Assembly: GCA_003612395.1 (NCBI GenBank)
Contig: RAYQ01000001.1
Location: 1 to 64,000 of the forward strand
Origin: Parablautia intestinalis
Lineage (GTDB): Bacteria > Bacillota > Clostridia > Lachnospirales > Lachnospiraceae
Direction of reading: 5' to 3'
Length of the DNA: 64,000 nucleotides
Part shown: positions 1-8,764 of the stretch, piece after piece
Position numbering within the stretch: the stretch's first letter is position 1
Layout of the letters: the number at the start of each line of letters is the position of its first letter
Translations under genes and position numbers: made by a program
The notes under the pieces: model-generated
Database searches by the model: none
Told to the model about the DNA's origin: nothing
The model's input: only the letters and a program-made list of their open reading frames with translations

Positions 1-1
1 A

Positions 2-1363
2 GCAGATGCCCCATTTCCGCTAAAATACTGCGTTTGCCGAAAATGTTTACATCTACAGTTCACAACATATCACATCGGAGATATGCAGGCATTAGAGCAA
101 CGTGAAAATAGTATAAGGGAAAATGATATGAAGGAAAATATAGGCGCCCTGATGCGCATGTATTCCCGGTATCTACAGGGAAAGGGAAACGGACTTGCAG
201 TAGCTTCCTGCGGGGAATGGATTTACGAAAGTCCTGTATTTGCACCATCAGAAAACGGAATTTTCCCGCCGGATACAGGATACCGTCAGGACAGGCTTGT
301 CTATATCGAAAACGGTCCTCACCCTGTCCTGTGCGTTTATGGCAGTTTCCCGGCTCCGTGGCAGGATTACGGACTTATGTATATCGGGAACCTTGGTGAT
401 GCCATCCGCTCATGGCGTCAGACAAAAAATATTCTTTTTCTTACAGGCGCTGCAGCAATGCTTTTAATGTCGTTTTTTCTGTTTCAATTGTTGAATATTA
501 TTTTCCGTCCGCTAAGACAGATTTCCAGTACATCTGCAAAAATTGCAAATGGAAACTATGGCAGCCGGATTCCTGTTAACGGTAAAGATGAGATTTCCAG
601 CGTAGCGTACCATTTTAATCTTATGGCCGGACAGGTGGAAACTCAAATTCAGCAGCTTGAGGAGGCCGCAAAGCAGAAGCAGCAGTTTATTGACAATTTT
701 TCCCATGAATTAAGGATTCCGCTGACAGCAATTTACGGATATGCAGAGTATATCCAAAAGGCGCTTATATCAGAGGAAGAACGTTATGAATGTACCCAGT
801 TTATCATGTCAGAGTGCAGCAGGCTCCAGAACATGGCCTATCAGCTTCTTGATATGGCATTGCTTAACGGGGATGAGATGGAAGAAAACGACTGCTCCAT
901 AAAAGAGCTTTTTACCCGTTCAGAAAAGATCATGCACATAAGGGCGGCCGAAAAAGGAATAAACCTGACCTATTTACCGCCTCAGGATCACATCATCAGA
1001 GGAAATATGGAACAGCTTCTGATACTGATAAATAACCTGATTGATAACGCGATAAAAGCAAGCCGGCCCGAAGAAGAAATTCGTATTTGGGCTTATTCGG
1101 AAGGATCTCATATTATAGTGGAAGTAAAGGACCATGGGATTGGAATGACAAAGGAGCAGACAGCCCATATAAAAGAAGCTTTTTATCGTGTTGACAAGGC
1201 ACGCAGCCGTACAGGCGGCGGGGCAGGACTTGGGCTTGCTATCTGTGAGAAAATCATACAGATTCATCACGCTAAAATGTCATTTACTTCCGGACTGGGG
1301 ATGGGAACGACAGTAAAACTGTCCTTTCCCAATTGCCTTTCCCATCACATACAGGCCATCTGA
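2..1363 (+). CDS. Sensor histidine kinase, 5' end cut by window edge
   Basis: Membrane sensor kinase. Seen in order: an extracytoplasmic stretch of about 100 residues, one membrane helix (around LTGAAAMLLMSFFLF), a HAMP linker, a HisKA box with SHELRIPLTAI (phosphoacceptor His codon at 704-706), and an HATPase_c domain with the N box (NLIDNAIK), DHGIGM and GAGLGLAI. The first Met codon is at 83, but it has no properly spaced ribosome site and the frame is open to the window edge, so the real start probably lies upstream. The expected first membrane helix is missing, and the 27 residues before Met-83 are not hydrophobic. A secreted-protein gene follows in the same direction. Its response regulator would lie to the left, outside the window. 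Confidence 0.85.
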   Translation, partial: ADAPFPLKYCVCRKCLHLQFTTYHIGDMQALEQRENSIRENDMKENIGALMRMYSRYLQGKGNGLAVASCGEWIYESPVFAPSENGIFPPDTGYRQDRLVYIENGPHPVLCVYGSFPAPWQDYGLMYIGNLGDAIRSWRQTKNILFLTGAAAMLLMSFFLFQLLNIIFRPLRQISSTSAKIANGNYGSRIPVNGKDEISSVAYHFNLMAGQVETQIQQLEEAAKQKQQFIDNFSHELRIPLTAIYGYAEYIQKALISEEERYECTQFIMSECSRLQNMAYQLLDMALLNGDEMEENDCSIKELFTRSEKIMHIRAAEKGINLTYLPPQDHIIRGNMEQLLILINNLIDNAIKASRPEEEIRIWAYSEGSHIIVEVKDHGIGMTKEQTAHIKEAFYRVDKARSRTGGGAGLGLAICEKIIQIHHAKMSFTSGLGMGTTVKLSFPNCLSHHIQAI

Positions 1364-1522
1364 CAGTTCCCCCAAAGTGGAAATCCGGCTGCCCCACTGC
1401 TGCTGTGCAAAGATGCAGCGGACATAAAAAATAATTTACAAGTCCGTAATAACTCTGATGTTTTTTTGATACAGAGAAGTTTTATAGTGTATCTATCAAA
1501 ACATTTAGAAAGGAGTTTCACT

Positions 1523-2389
1523 ATGAAGCAAAAAAATATCTTAAAACTGACGGCAGCAACACTTGCCATTATCGGCGCAGGTACAATTCTTTTTTATTCG
1601 GCAGCGGAGGTAACTTTGGCGGCAAATGCCAAAAAGACAGAGACAATTCCAACCAGCTATCAGGTCCCGGACAATCCGGAAACAGCATTGCCAGCTCCCC
1701 AGGCAAAAGAGGAAAACAGTGAAAAAATAAACTATTCTGTCAGTATGGACAGCCTGAATACCGGAACGCCTACGGATATGGATTTAACAATGGAGGAAGC
1801 GGCACAGGCAGGAGCCCGGTATTTGAAGAATATTTACGGCCTGGATTTGGAAGGCGCTTATGTATACATGAGCTATTATCCGGGAACCGAAACCTTCCCC
1901 CGTGCTTTTTGGTCTGGTGACGTTCTGTTTCAAAAAGAGCAGACCCCTGAAAGCACAAGATGGACATACATGATAGATGCTGTGACAGGGGAGATGTTTA
2001 CTATTGATCATAGCAGACAGTTAGAAATAAGCGTCCCTCTGGACTATGATACGGCGCTGGAGAAAGACTATCATCTATATGCAGAACTTGCCAAAAAGAA
2101 GGCGGAGGAATGTAAGCTGATAGACAGTCCGGTGGACAGGGCAGAGTACAACTGTCAGGGATATTCCGGAAACGATCCAACGATTACTGTGGATGTGATT
2201 GGTCAGAACGGAGAAATTGTCAATATGTCTTTTTCCCGGTATGATCAGATGTTTTTGGGACTTATTACAGACACTTCACGAAAAATAACAGAATCTGCAC
2301 TGGATAAAATAGCAGGGGAGGTTATGTCAGTTGATGCAGAAAATGTTGAGAATGACACAATAACCTGGACAACGAGCGTCATAAAATGA
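1523..2389 (+). CDS. Secreted or membrane-anchored hypothetical protein (288 aa)
   Basis: No enzyme family recognised. The chosen start (ATG 1523) has a perfect AAGGAG eight bases upstream. An in-frame upstream ATG at 1466 has no such site. The N terminus is Lys-rich and then hydrophobic (LTAATLAIIGAGTILFY), a signal peptide or single anchor, followed by a low-complexity Pro/Glu-rich linker and a mixed alpha/beta domain. The stretch from about residue 80 (MTMEEAAQAG-like, then a repeat of charged beta strands ending in DAVTGEMF) is reminiscent of PepSY-type extracytoplasmic domains, but this is only a resemblance. It follows a histidine kinase gene by about 160 bases, so it may be controlled by or feed into that sensor. 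This is inference. Confidence 0.7.
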   Translation: MKQKNILKLTAATLAIIGAGTILFYSAAEVTLAANAKKTETIPTSYQVPDNPETALPAPQAKEENSEKINYSVSMDSLNTGTPTDMDLTMEEAAQAGARYLKNIYGLDLEGAYVYMSYYPGTETFPRAFWSGDVLFQKEQTPESTRWTYMIDAVTGEMFTIDHSRQLEISVPLDYDTALEKDYHLYAELAKKKAEECKLIDSPVDRAEYNCQGYSGNDPTITVDVIGQNGEIVNMSFSRYDQMFLGLITDTSRKITESALDKIAGEVMSVDAENVENDTITWTTSVIK

Positions 2390-2487
2390 CATGACATCAA
2401 AACCCTGCCCAATGCACGGCCTGTGCGCTGCTTTCACAGCATGTTTCTTCGCACGGGCCTGTGCATAAATGGCAGGCGCATAACGGA

Positions 2488-4848
2488 CTATGTAACCGTT
2501 CCTTGAACAGTTCCCCGCCACGCAATCACCACTTTAAATAAGTCCCCGTCTATTTCCACCTTCATTATGCCTCCCTGCAGTTCCACAAAGCATCGGGCAA
2601 TTGCCAGTCCAAGACCGCTTCCTTCCGTGTTTCGGGAACTGTCCCCGCGCACAAACCGTTCTGTCAAATCCTGAGCCGGAATATTAAGCTCAGCCGCAGA
2701 CATATTTTTCAGTTCAATCTGAATTCCTGTTTCTGTTTTCCGGGCGTTTATATAAACCCTTGTATGGGGCATGGCATACTTTATGATGTTCACATAAAGG
2801 TTCTCAAATATCCGGTAGGTTTTCTGGCTGTCTAACTGCAAAATCACTTTCTCATCAGGCATACTGAAACGGAAAATCAAATCTGCCTCCTCCACCTTAT
2901 CTTCATATTCCAGATACACCTGGCGGAGCAGATGACAGATATCTACGTCCACAGGATTTAATGTAATATTCCCACTGCTTGCCCTGCTCACTTCAAACAG
3001 GTCCTCTATCAGGAATTTCAGCCTGTTGGATTTTCTGGAAAGCACCTGCAGGTATTCCTTTCTCTGCTTTGGCGTAATATTTTCTTCTCCTAAAAGCTCA
3101 ATGTAAGTGGTTATTGCCGTAAGGGGCGTTTTAAGATCATGAGACACATTGGTAATCAGCTCTGTTTTCATTTTCTGACTCTTTACTTCCTCGTCCACCG
3201 CCGCCTTAAAACCGCTTTGAATTTTAACAAGCTCCTCTTTGTAGGACTCAAACACGCCCCAGTCCTCCTCGAATCTGGTCTGCAAATTGCCGTTTGCTAT
3301 AGACCTGGTAGCCGCAAGAAGTTTCCTGTACTGCTCCTGAATTTTCTGCACATATTTTTTTAGTCCGATATAAAGAACCACTGAATAAATCACCAGCGCA
3401 ATCCACCCGAACATCCACAAAAAGCATATCGCAGCCAGAAACAGGAAATTGATGAAAACCAGCTTTCTGACGGTCCCTTCCGCCTCTCCTCCCAGATCCA
3501 CATGCAGGACTTCTTCCTTAAACTGACTGGCTTTTTTTCTGGTTTTGCCGATGAGCCAGGAGGTTATCTTTACAATCAGGGAACGTTCTTTTATAAATTC
3601 TTTCAGCCCCAGATCAAAAACTTCTCCCAAAGTAGTAACCAGATAAAACCAGGCGCCAAAAATGCAGGTAAGCGCAAGGGCATTTACGCATCCGGCAATC
3701 ATCCCAAAAGATTCCTCTGTAAACAGGTCAGTATATTTGGCAAATAATCCCGTGGAAAACCCATTATTGGTAATATAAACCAGCTCCATAATTAAGCTTT
3801 CCATTCCCGCCATCATGCAGACGATGGCTGAGAGGCTGATTTCCAAATGCATCTGTACGCCTGAGAGCCGGTGAAGACAGTACCGCTTTATTCTGGTCAG
3901 AAGAAGCCCTGCAAAAGCAGACACTGCAAGAATAATCCAGTAAACATCCATTGTACCTGCCTGATAATATGCCCATCGTATTTCATTTTGGTATGTCCAG
4001 AAAAAGCTGTTGTCTTTCCATATGGCAGCAAGGTCTTCCTTCTGCTGCTTTGTACAGGCATAAATAAAAGTCATGTCCTTTGGCTTATCATGAATGCGGT
4101 AAGTAAGCTTTTCCCTTCCCGAATTAAAATAAACCGTATTAGAATCTGACAGATTATAATGATGGCTTTGTTCGGATAAATAATTCCCAAGCCATTTGCC
4201 TGCCATAACACTCTGCACATTTTTTAAAAGCGCATCGGGCTTTTCGTCTCTCACGGCAATATTCTCAAGGCTCCCCGTCCCGTCATAGTCCATGATAACA
4301 TAATAAACGTAAGGAGCATCCTCATCCCTGCGGCTTTTGTCTTTATAAAGGGCTTCTATTTCCCTGCCGGTATTTTTCAAAATTTCCCCTGTCCGGTGAT
4401 CTATCACGCAATAATCCAAATTCCTGAAAATCACATTCAAAGTATCGTTTTCCCATTTTTCCATGACAGAGTTCACAGCCCTTGCCAGGGTATCCTTATA
4501 TTCCCCAAGGGCTCTCTCCTCCATAATCTCCCCGTAATTACGGTCAATATCATCCTCTGAGAATTTCTCTCCCTCTGAAAGCTCCTTTTCCTCTGTCAAA
4601 AGGTACAAATCCGCATAGCTGTTTTCCCCGCCCTGCACCTTATCCAGCATACTTTTGTAAAAAACCAGATTACTTTTATAAAAATACTGTAATAGCTCTC
4701 CGCTTCTTAAGGGGTCCGTATAATAATTGGCCGCCTGCTTTTCAAAAAGCGGGTAACAAGCCATAAACGCCGACACTGCAAGCATTACTACAACTCCTGC
4801 GGCCGCAAAACTAAATTTTTTACTGTTTTTCGATTTTGTATCCAACAC
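2488..4848 (-). CDS. Large multi-span sensor histidine kinase, VanS-like
   Basis: Sensor kinase of 786 residues. It has an N-terminal membrane helix, an external domain of roughly 250 residues, a block of about five membrane helices, a HAMP-like linker (SIANGNLQTRFEED), HisKA with NVSHDLKTPLTAI (His about residue 570), and an HATPase domain. The G1 box is degenerate, while the G2 box EGSGLGLAIA is intact, as is common in this kinase subfamily of Firmicutes. The start overlaps the end of the response-regulator gene by 29 bases, so the two are translationally coupled. The pair resembles VanR/VanS-type envelope-stress systems. The stimulus cannot be read from sequence. The gene is convergent with the secreted-protein gene. 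Confidence 0.92.
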   Translation of the reverse strand: MLDTKSKNSKKFSFAAAGVVVMLAVSAFMACYPLFEKQAANYYTDPLRSGELLQYFYKSNLVFYKSMLDKVQGGENSYADLYLLTEEKELSEGEKFSEDDIDRNYGEIMEERALGEYKDTLARAVNSVMEKWENDTLNVIFRNLDYCVIDHRTGEILKNTGREIEALYKDKSRRDEDAPYVYYVIMDYDGTGSLENIAVRDEKPDALLKNVQSVMAGKWLGNYLSEQSHHYNLSDSNTVYFNSGREKLTYRIHDKPKDMTFIYACTKQQKEDLAAIWKDNSFFWTYQNEIRWAYYQAGTMDVYWIILAVSAFAGLLLTRIKRYCLHRLSGVQMHLEISLSAIVCMMAGMESLIMELVYITNNGFSTGLFAKYTDLFTEESFGMIAGCVNALALTCIFGAWFYLVTTLGEVFDLGLKEFIKERSLIVKITSWLIGKTRKKASQFKEEVLHVDLGGEAEGTVRKLVFINFLFLAAICFLWMFGWIALVIYSVVLYIGLKKYVQKIQEQYRKLLAATRSIANGNLQTRFEEDWGVFESYKEELVKIQSGFKAAVDEEVKSQKMKTELITNVSHDLKTPLTAITTYIELLGEENITPKQRKEYLQVLSRKSNRLKFLIEDLFEVSRASSGNITLNPVDVDICHLLRQVYLEYEDKVEEADLIFRFSMPDEKVILQLDSQKTYRIFENLYVNIIKYAMPHTRVYINARKTETGIQIELKNMSAAELNIPAQDLTERFVRGDSSRNTEGSGLGLAIARCFVELQGGIMKVEIDGDLFKVVIAWRGTVQGTVT

Positions 4849-5527
4849 CCCACACCACCTTCAAATATTTAGGCTCCTTCGGGTTGATTTCTATTTTTTC
4901 CCGAATTTTCCTGATATGCACCATAATCGTATCCGTATTAATTGCCTGCTCATTCCAAACTCTCTCATATATTTCCTCCGCGCTGAAAACTCTGCCCGGA
5001 TTTTTCATAAGCAGCATTAAAATTTTAAACTCAAGAGGCGTCAGCTTCACCGGTTTGCCATCCACACTTACCTCCACTGTCTCCTCATTTAACTCCAGGC
5101 CGCCAATCACATAAACCTTCTTATTCTGGCTTTTTTCTCCAACTGCCTCTAAAAATTTCCCATACCTGCGCAGATGGGAATTAACTCTTGCTAACAGCTC
5201 CATGGTGGTAAAGGGCTTGGTCACATAATCGTCCGCTCCCATATTCAGCCCCATAATTTTATCCACCTCCTCAGACTTGGCCGAAAGCATAATAACCGGG
5301 AACTCATACCCTGACTCCCGTACCTTCATCATCATGGTAATGCCATCCATTCTGGGCATCATAATATCCACAATAGCCAGATGAATCTCCTGCTGCCTGA
5401 TCTTTTCAATTCCTTCCACGCCGTCTGCTGCCTGAAACACGATATATCCCTGATTTTTTAAATAAATCTCAATGCCTTCCCTGATTTCCTTGTCATCCTC
5501 AACAATTAAAATATGATATCCTTCCAT
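4820..5527 (-). CDS. OmpR/PhoB-family response regulator
   Basis: A 235-residue two-component regulator. The receiver domain has the acidic pair at residues 11-12, phosphoacceptor Asp54 (VDIMMPRMDG) and Lys104 (YVTKPF). It is followed by a winged-helix DNA-binding domain with LTPLEFKILMLLMKNPGRVFS and the closing VWGVGYKIEK, diagnostic of the Trans_reg_C fold. It is the first gene of a two-gene operon with the large kinase that overlaps its 3' end. It most likely regulates envelope genes, but no target site could be identified. Confidence 0.95.
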   Translation of the reverse strand: MEGYHILIVEDDKEIREGIEIYLKNQGYIVFQAADGVEGIEKIRQQEIHLAIVDIMMPRMDGITMMMKVRESGYEFPVIMLSAKSEEVDKIMGLNMGADDYVTKPFTTMELLARVNSHLRRYGKFLEAVGEKSQNKKVYVIGGLELNEETVEVSVDGKPVKLTPLEFKILMLLMKNPGRVFSAEEIYERVWNEQAINTDTIMVHIRKIREKIEINPKEPKYLKVVWGVGYKIEKQ

Positions 5528-5621
5528 TTTCCCGCTCTCCCGTTCTTCCTGCTTTTCAAATTTGTCTGCGGCGGCTTAAACAGGAATAAAAAGTGCCGCC
5601 CTGGAAATTTTAAATAACTTC

Positions 5622-6821
5622 TCATCCGGAGTATACCATATTATTGTTTCGATTCCTATCTCCATACTTCCTGCTCTCTTTCAGCATCCTGTCGTAAACA
5701 GCCTCCACATAAGCGCTCTCTGCCAGTCTGGCAATTTTTTCGCTACTGTAATTTTCTGCCGTCATGACAGCTCCCTGCCGCAAAAGCTCAATTTCTTTCT
5801 TTTCCAGAATGTCCATCAGCTTATCTGCAAACTCTGTCTCTGATGCTTCTGTCATATACCCGTTTTTGCCGTTTACCACCACATCCCGGGTTCCGCTTCC
5901 CCAAAGGGCAAGAACAGGTGTTCCCGCTGCCATGGACTCTAAAAGTACAATCCCCTGGGTTTCCGATAAAGAAGTAAACAAAAATAAATCCGATGCATGA
6001 CAGTAATTTTTTACTTCCTGATTAGGTATTTTCCCTAAAAATATGATTTCCCGGGAAAGTCCCAGGCTGTCAGCTCTTTTTTCCAGACTATCCCTCTGCG
6101 GACCGTCCCCGATAAGGGCAAGGCGAAAGCAGCTCCCGCAGTTTTCCTTAAACAGCTTCATACTCTCAAACAAAAATTCCAGATTTTTTTCCTTTGCAAG
6201 CCGCGCCACAGTGCAAAACAGATACTTCTTATCTTCTGCCAGGTGCTGCCTTATGCCCAAAGCCCGCTGCCTGTCCGGATAAAAGCTGTCCTCATGAAGA
6301 CCGGTTGGCACTACCCTTACCGGCGCTGTAATTCCAATCTCCTCCAGATAGTCTTTCATCATCGGCGTGGGAGCAAGGACCATATCGCAGCGTTTTCCAT
6401 AACTTTTCACATAGGCAGGCATCACTCTTTTTAATCCGGAAAGCCCTACATAATGTAAATACTGCTCATACCTGGTGTGGTAAGTAAATACCAGCGGCAC
6501 ATGATATTTCCAGGATAAATACTGTGCGGTCCGCCCTATCAGCATTGGGTGATGCACATGGATCACATCAAAATTTCCCTCCTTAAAGCTTTTCTCTATC
6601 TTAGAGTCCAGGCTGTCCGGCACTGAAAAGCCGCAGGCTACTCCCCGTAAAAGAGCTTTATACCTTACCACATTCTTTTCTTCCTCCTGCTCATCATAGG
6701 ATGGTGCAAACACCACTACCTCATGCCCCCTTGCCTGCAGGCTCCGGGACAGTCTTTCTATCGAAACAGGCACCCCCGCTATAAACGGCTTATAACTATT
6801 TGTCATCATTGCAATCTTCAT
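5622..6821 (-). CDS. GT4-family glycosyltransferase, probably a diacylglycerol glucosyltransferase
   Basis: A 399-residue GT-B fold retaining glycosyltransferase of family 4. The N-terminal Rossmann half begins MTNSYKPFIAGVPVSIERL with GHEVVVFAP. The C-terminal half carries the sugar-nucleotide site KEKNLEFL and the E-x7-E signature (SETQGIVLLESMAAGTPVLA). The early residues and overall length match the 1,2-diacylglycerol 3-glucosyltransferase group that makes membrane glycolipids at the inner face of the membrane. A role in polymer synthesis is not excluded. The ribosome site GAGGGA lies nine bases before ATG. The 5' leader carries dispersed hairpin repeats at 6856-6940. Confidence 0.88.
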   Translation of the reverse strand: MKIAMMTNSYKPFIAGVPVSIERLSRSLQARGHEVVVFAPSYDEQEEEKNVVRYKALLRGVACGFSVPDSLDSKIEKSFKEGNFDVIHVHHPMLIGRTAQYLSWKYHVPLVFTYHTRYEQYLHYVGLSGLKRVMPAYVKSYGKRCDMVLAPTPMMKDYLEEIGITAPVRVVPTGLHEDSFYPDRQRALGIRQHLAEDKKYLFCTVARLAKEKNLEFLFESMKLFKENCGSCFRLALIGDGPQRDSLEKRADSLGLSREIIFLGKIPNQEVKNYCHASDLFLFTSLSETQGIVLLESMAAGTPVLALWGSGTRDVVVNGKNGYMTEASETEFADKLMDILEKKEIELLRQGAVMTAENYSSEKIARLAESAYVEAVYDRMLKESRKYGDRNRNNNMVYSG

Positions 6822-6855
6822 AAATTAATCCCTCATATTTTTCCTCATTTCTGCG

Positions 6856-6940
6856 AGGTGAACTTTGTTCACCTTTGCTTTATTGCGCAAAGCCATATAT
6901 GGCTTACAAGTTTGTGTCTCTTGCGGTACAAACAATGCAC
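6856..6940 (-). repeat. Paired-hairpin leader repeat upstream of the glycosyltransferase
   Basis: Hairpin 1 is AGGTGAAC/GTTCACCT with a three-base loop (6856-6874). A 15-base linker follows, then the palindrome AAGCCATATATGGCTT (6890-6905). At 6919-6940 there is a match, in reverse orientation, to the TTGTTTGTACCGCAAGAG part of the leader repeat seen at 10081, 26987 and 41971. All of it lies in the 5' leader of the minus-strand gene. Confidence 0.55.
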
Positions 6941-6960
6941 AAGTCATATCTTATCGTTTT

Positions 6961-7470
6961 TTACATGAAATAGTTTAAAACAGCGTCTCCCATAAAGTAC
7001 CCTGCGCCTACAAAAAATAAATTCCAGACAAAAATTCCAAGGGTAGAACTCACTGTATATTGTATTAAATTCATCTTTGATACGCCTGCAGGTATGGAAA
7101 CCAGCGTTCTTATCATGGGTATCAGCTTGCTGAAGAAAATGCCGATACTGCCTCTTTGCCGTATCCAGGCAAGCTTTTCCTCTATCACCGGCCTTTGCTT
7201 TGGAAATTTATTTAAGTACTTCTGTAAAAACAGCTCGCCGCCTTTATACCCCAGATAATACAAAATAAGGCTCCCTGTAAGCCCCGCCGCCACTGTGATA
7301 AGAAGCGCCGGCAGAAAGGCTATATTGCCCTTAGCCGCCCATATGCCCGCAAGAGGCATGATAACTCCGGCCGGAAATCCCGGCAGATTCAGATATTCCA
7401 GCAGCACAATCACAAAAATTGCAATTCCTCCGTATCTCGTAAAATATTGCATCAATATATCCAGCGTCAT
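6961..7470 (-). CDS. DedA-family membrane protein
   Basis: A 169-residue integral membrane protein of the DedA (SNARE-associated/VTT) family. Members are linked to flipping of undecaprenyl phosphate or phospholipids and to membrane-potential homeostasis. Typical family features are visible: an early re-entrant hydrophobic stretch with an acidic residue (LLEYLNLPGFPAGVIMPLAG), the amphipathic segment FSKLIPMIRTLVSIPAG with the conserved Arg and Gly, and a final membrane helix. The gene is slightly shorter than the usual 190-220 residues but looks complete. A GGAGAAG ribosome site precedes ATG 7470. The next gene downstream on the same strand is the glycolipid glycosyltransferase, so a shared membrane-biogenesis role is plausible. 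Confidence 0.88.
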   Translation of the reverse strand: MTLDILMQYFTRYGGIAIFVIVLLEYLNLPGFPAGVIMPLAGIWAAKGNIAFLPALLITVAAGLTGSLILYYLGYKGGELFLQKYLNKFPKQRPVIEEKLAWIRQRGSIGIFFSKLIPMIRTLVSIPAGVSKMNLIQYTVSSTLGIFVWNLFFVGAGYFMGDAVLNYFM

Positions 7471-7685
7471 TTAAATCTTTCTTCTCCTTTCTTCCTGCAA
7501 ATTCCTGACAACATTTGATAGATAGCTGCTATCTGTTTTTTATAACGGATTATAAAAAGAGATTACCTCAAAAACCTGAATAACTCCCTGCATCAATTCT
7601 TAAGAACTTCTAAATATTATGGAAAAAAACAGGAAACTGCCCGGGCAAAACTTTACAGGCTATAAAGAAGCTGTGAAAATAACAC
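7471..7685. other. Intergenic stretch without recognised gene
   Basis: About 215 bases between dedA (reading left) and the folT promoter (reading right). It is AT-rich, has a short palindrome near 7521-7533 (ATAGCTGCTAT), and contains no credible coding frame. It should hold the dedA promoter, but no clear -35/-10 pair could be chosen. Confidence 0.4.
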
Positions 7686-7714
7686 TTGCATTTTGCGAAT
7701 TCTGTGCCTATAAT
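7686..7714 (+). promoter_or_regulatory. Sigma-A promoter of folT
   Basis: TTGCAT at 7686-7691 and a perfect TATAAT at 7709-7714 are separated by exactly 17 bases. Transcription should begin near 7721, about 25 bases before the THF aptamer. Confidence 0.75.
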
Positions 7715-7745
7715 CATCTACAGAAACTTAAAATCTTATAGACAT

Positions 7746-7853
7746 GCAGAGTAGATTTGTGCGCGTTAAGTGCCGGCTGAACAGGGAGTTGACAACCGGA
7801 CGAAAAGAACCAGGCAGTTCTTGCGGTGCATGGATCGCATCCCGCTGCAATTT
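7746..7853 (+). ncRNA. Tetrahydrofolate (THF) riboswitch
   Basis: The segment carries the hallmark blocks of the folT/THF riboswitch in the right order: GAGTAG near the 5' side, GTTAAGTGCCGG, GGGAGTTG, CCGGACGAAA and GGATCGCATCCCGC near the 3' end. These closely follow the published consensus of this RNA (Rfam THF). It lies between a consensus promoter and folT, the classic context. Binding of reduced folate would reduce expression of the folate transporter. About 120 bases separate the aptamer from the folT ribosome site, and that spacer contains a dispersed repeat (7872-7912). Confidence 0.93.
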
Positions 7854-7871
7854 GAGATATTTGTCCTCTAT

Positions 7872-7912
7872 ATTTCCAACAGCCTATAATTTTGGACGTG
7901 AGCACAAATTTA
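7872..7912. repeat. Dispersed CACAAATTT repeat inside the folT leader
   Basis: A degenerate copy of a repeat also found at 11690, 23741 and, in part, at 24871, 44355 and 49607. The shared blocks are TTCCAACAGCC, then TTTGG-C-, then G-GCACAAATTT. Here it separates the THF aptamer from the folT Shine-Dalgarno. Confidence 0.6.
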
Positions 7913-7988
7913 TTAGTTGAGAAATCTTTGATTTTTTAATTTATCTCCTATTGTAGTAGAATGAGTTCTGCAAAGGAGGTAATTTTTT

Positions 7989-8549
7989 ATGAAAAGATTA
8001 GCAACTTTGTTCACTCAGTCTTACCAGGAAATGAAAAAGCTTCGCACAGTGACAATCTGCGGGCTGATGGCCGCAATTGCCGTTGCGCTTAGCGCCGTTG
8101 CTTCCATTGAGATTGGGAATTACATTAAAATTGGCTTTTCCGGTATTCCAAACCGAATGGTGGACTATCTGTTTGGCCCTGTGGTGGGTGGATGTTTTGG
8201 CGGGGCCCTGGATATTATCAAATACCTGATAAAGCCTACCGGCATGTTCTTCCCCGGCTTTACCTTTGACGCCATACTGGCCGGTCTGATTTATGGCAGC
8301 TTTACGTACAAAAAGCCATTAACTTTGCCACGGATATTAACAGCCAAGCTGGTGGTAGTACTTGTCTGCAATATATTTTTTAATACTCTGTGGATTTCTA
8401 TTTTGTATGGAAAAGCATTTTGGGCGCTCTTGCCCGCCCGCCTTTTTAAGAATGCTGTGATGTGGCCGATTGATTCTGCTATTCTTTTTATGATCAGTAA
8501 GGCACTCCATACAACCGGCATTTTTAAATCCCTTTCCGCCGCACAATGA
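7989..8549 (+). CDS. folT: ECF folate transporter S component FolT
   Basis: A 186-residue membrane protein that binds folate and works with the shared ECF ATPases and T component encoded elsewhere. It has the S-component layout: a short cytosolic start, about six helices, and conserved motifs such as TICGLMAAIAVALS at the start, FGPVVGGCFGGALDIIKYLIKP in the middle and FNTLWISILYGK before the last helices. AAAGGAGG precedes ATG 7989. The THF riboswitch upstream confirms the substrate as folate with unusual certainty for an S component. A hairpin terminator follows. Confidence 0.95.
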   Translation: MKRLATLFTQSYQEMKKLRTVTICGLMAAIAVALSAVASIEIGNYIKIGFSGIPNRMVDYLFGPVVGGCFGGALDIIKYLIKPTGMFFPGFTFDAILAGLIYGSFTYKKPLTLPRILTAKLVVVLVCNIFFNTLWISILYGKAFWALLPARLFKNAVMWPIDSAILFMISKALHTTGIFKSLSAAQ

Positions 8550-8590
8550 TAATCAGGAAAGCCGGGGACTGCATAAAGCAGCACGGCAAA

Positions 8591-8618
8591 AGGGACTATC
8601 TGATTCCCGATAGTCCCT
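8591..8618. terminator. Bidirectional hairpin terminator between folT and SGNH gene
   Basis: AGGGACTATC pairs perfectly with GATAGTCCCT around an eight-base loop. It lies between convergent genes. The T run is better on the minus strand (TTTT directly after the stem). Confidence 0.7.
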
Positions 8619-8764
8619 TCATTCCCCACCAAAGCTGCCTTTTAACTGTTTCGATTTTCCCTCGCCGCTAAAGGGATCACGCTCAATGGCTTTTAATAAA
8701 CATCTTCGGCAAATGTGATTTTACTCACCCTCCATAGCCTCCAATTCTTCCATTGTTTTTACAA

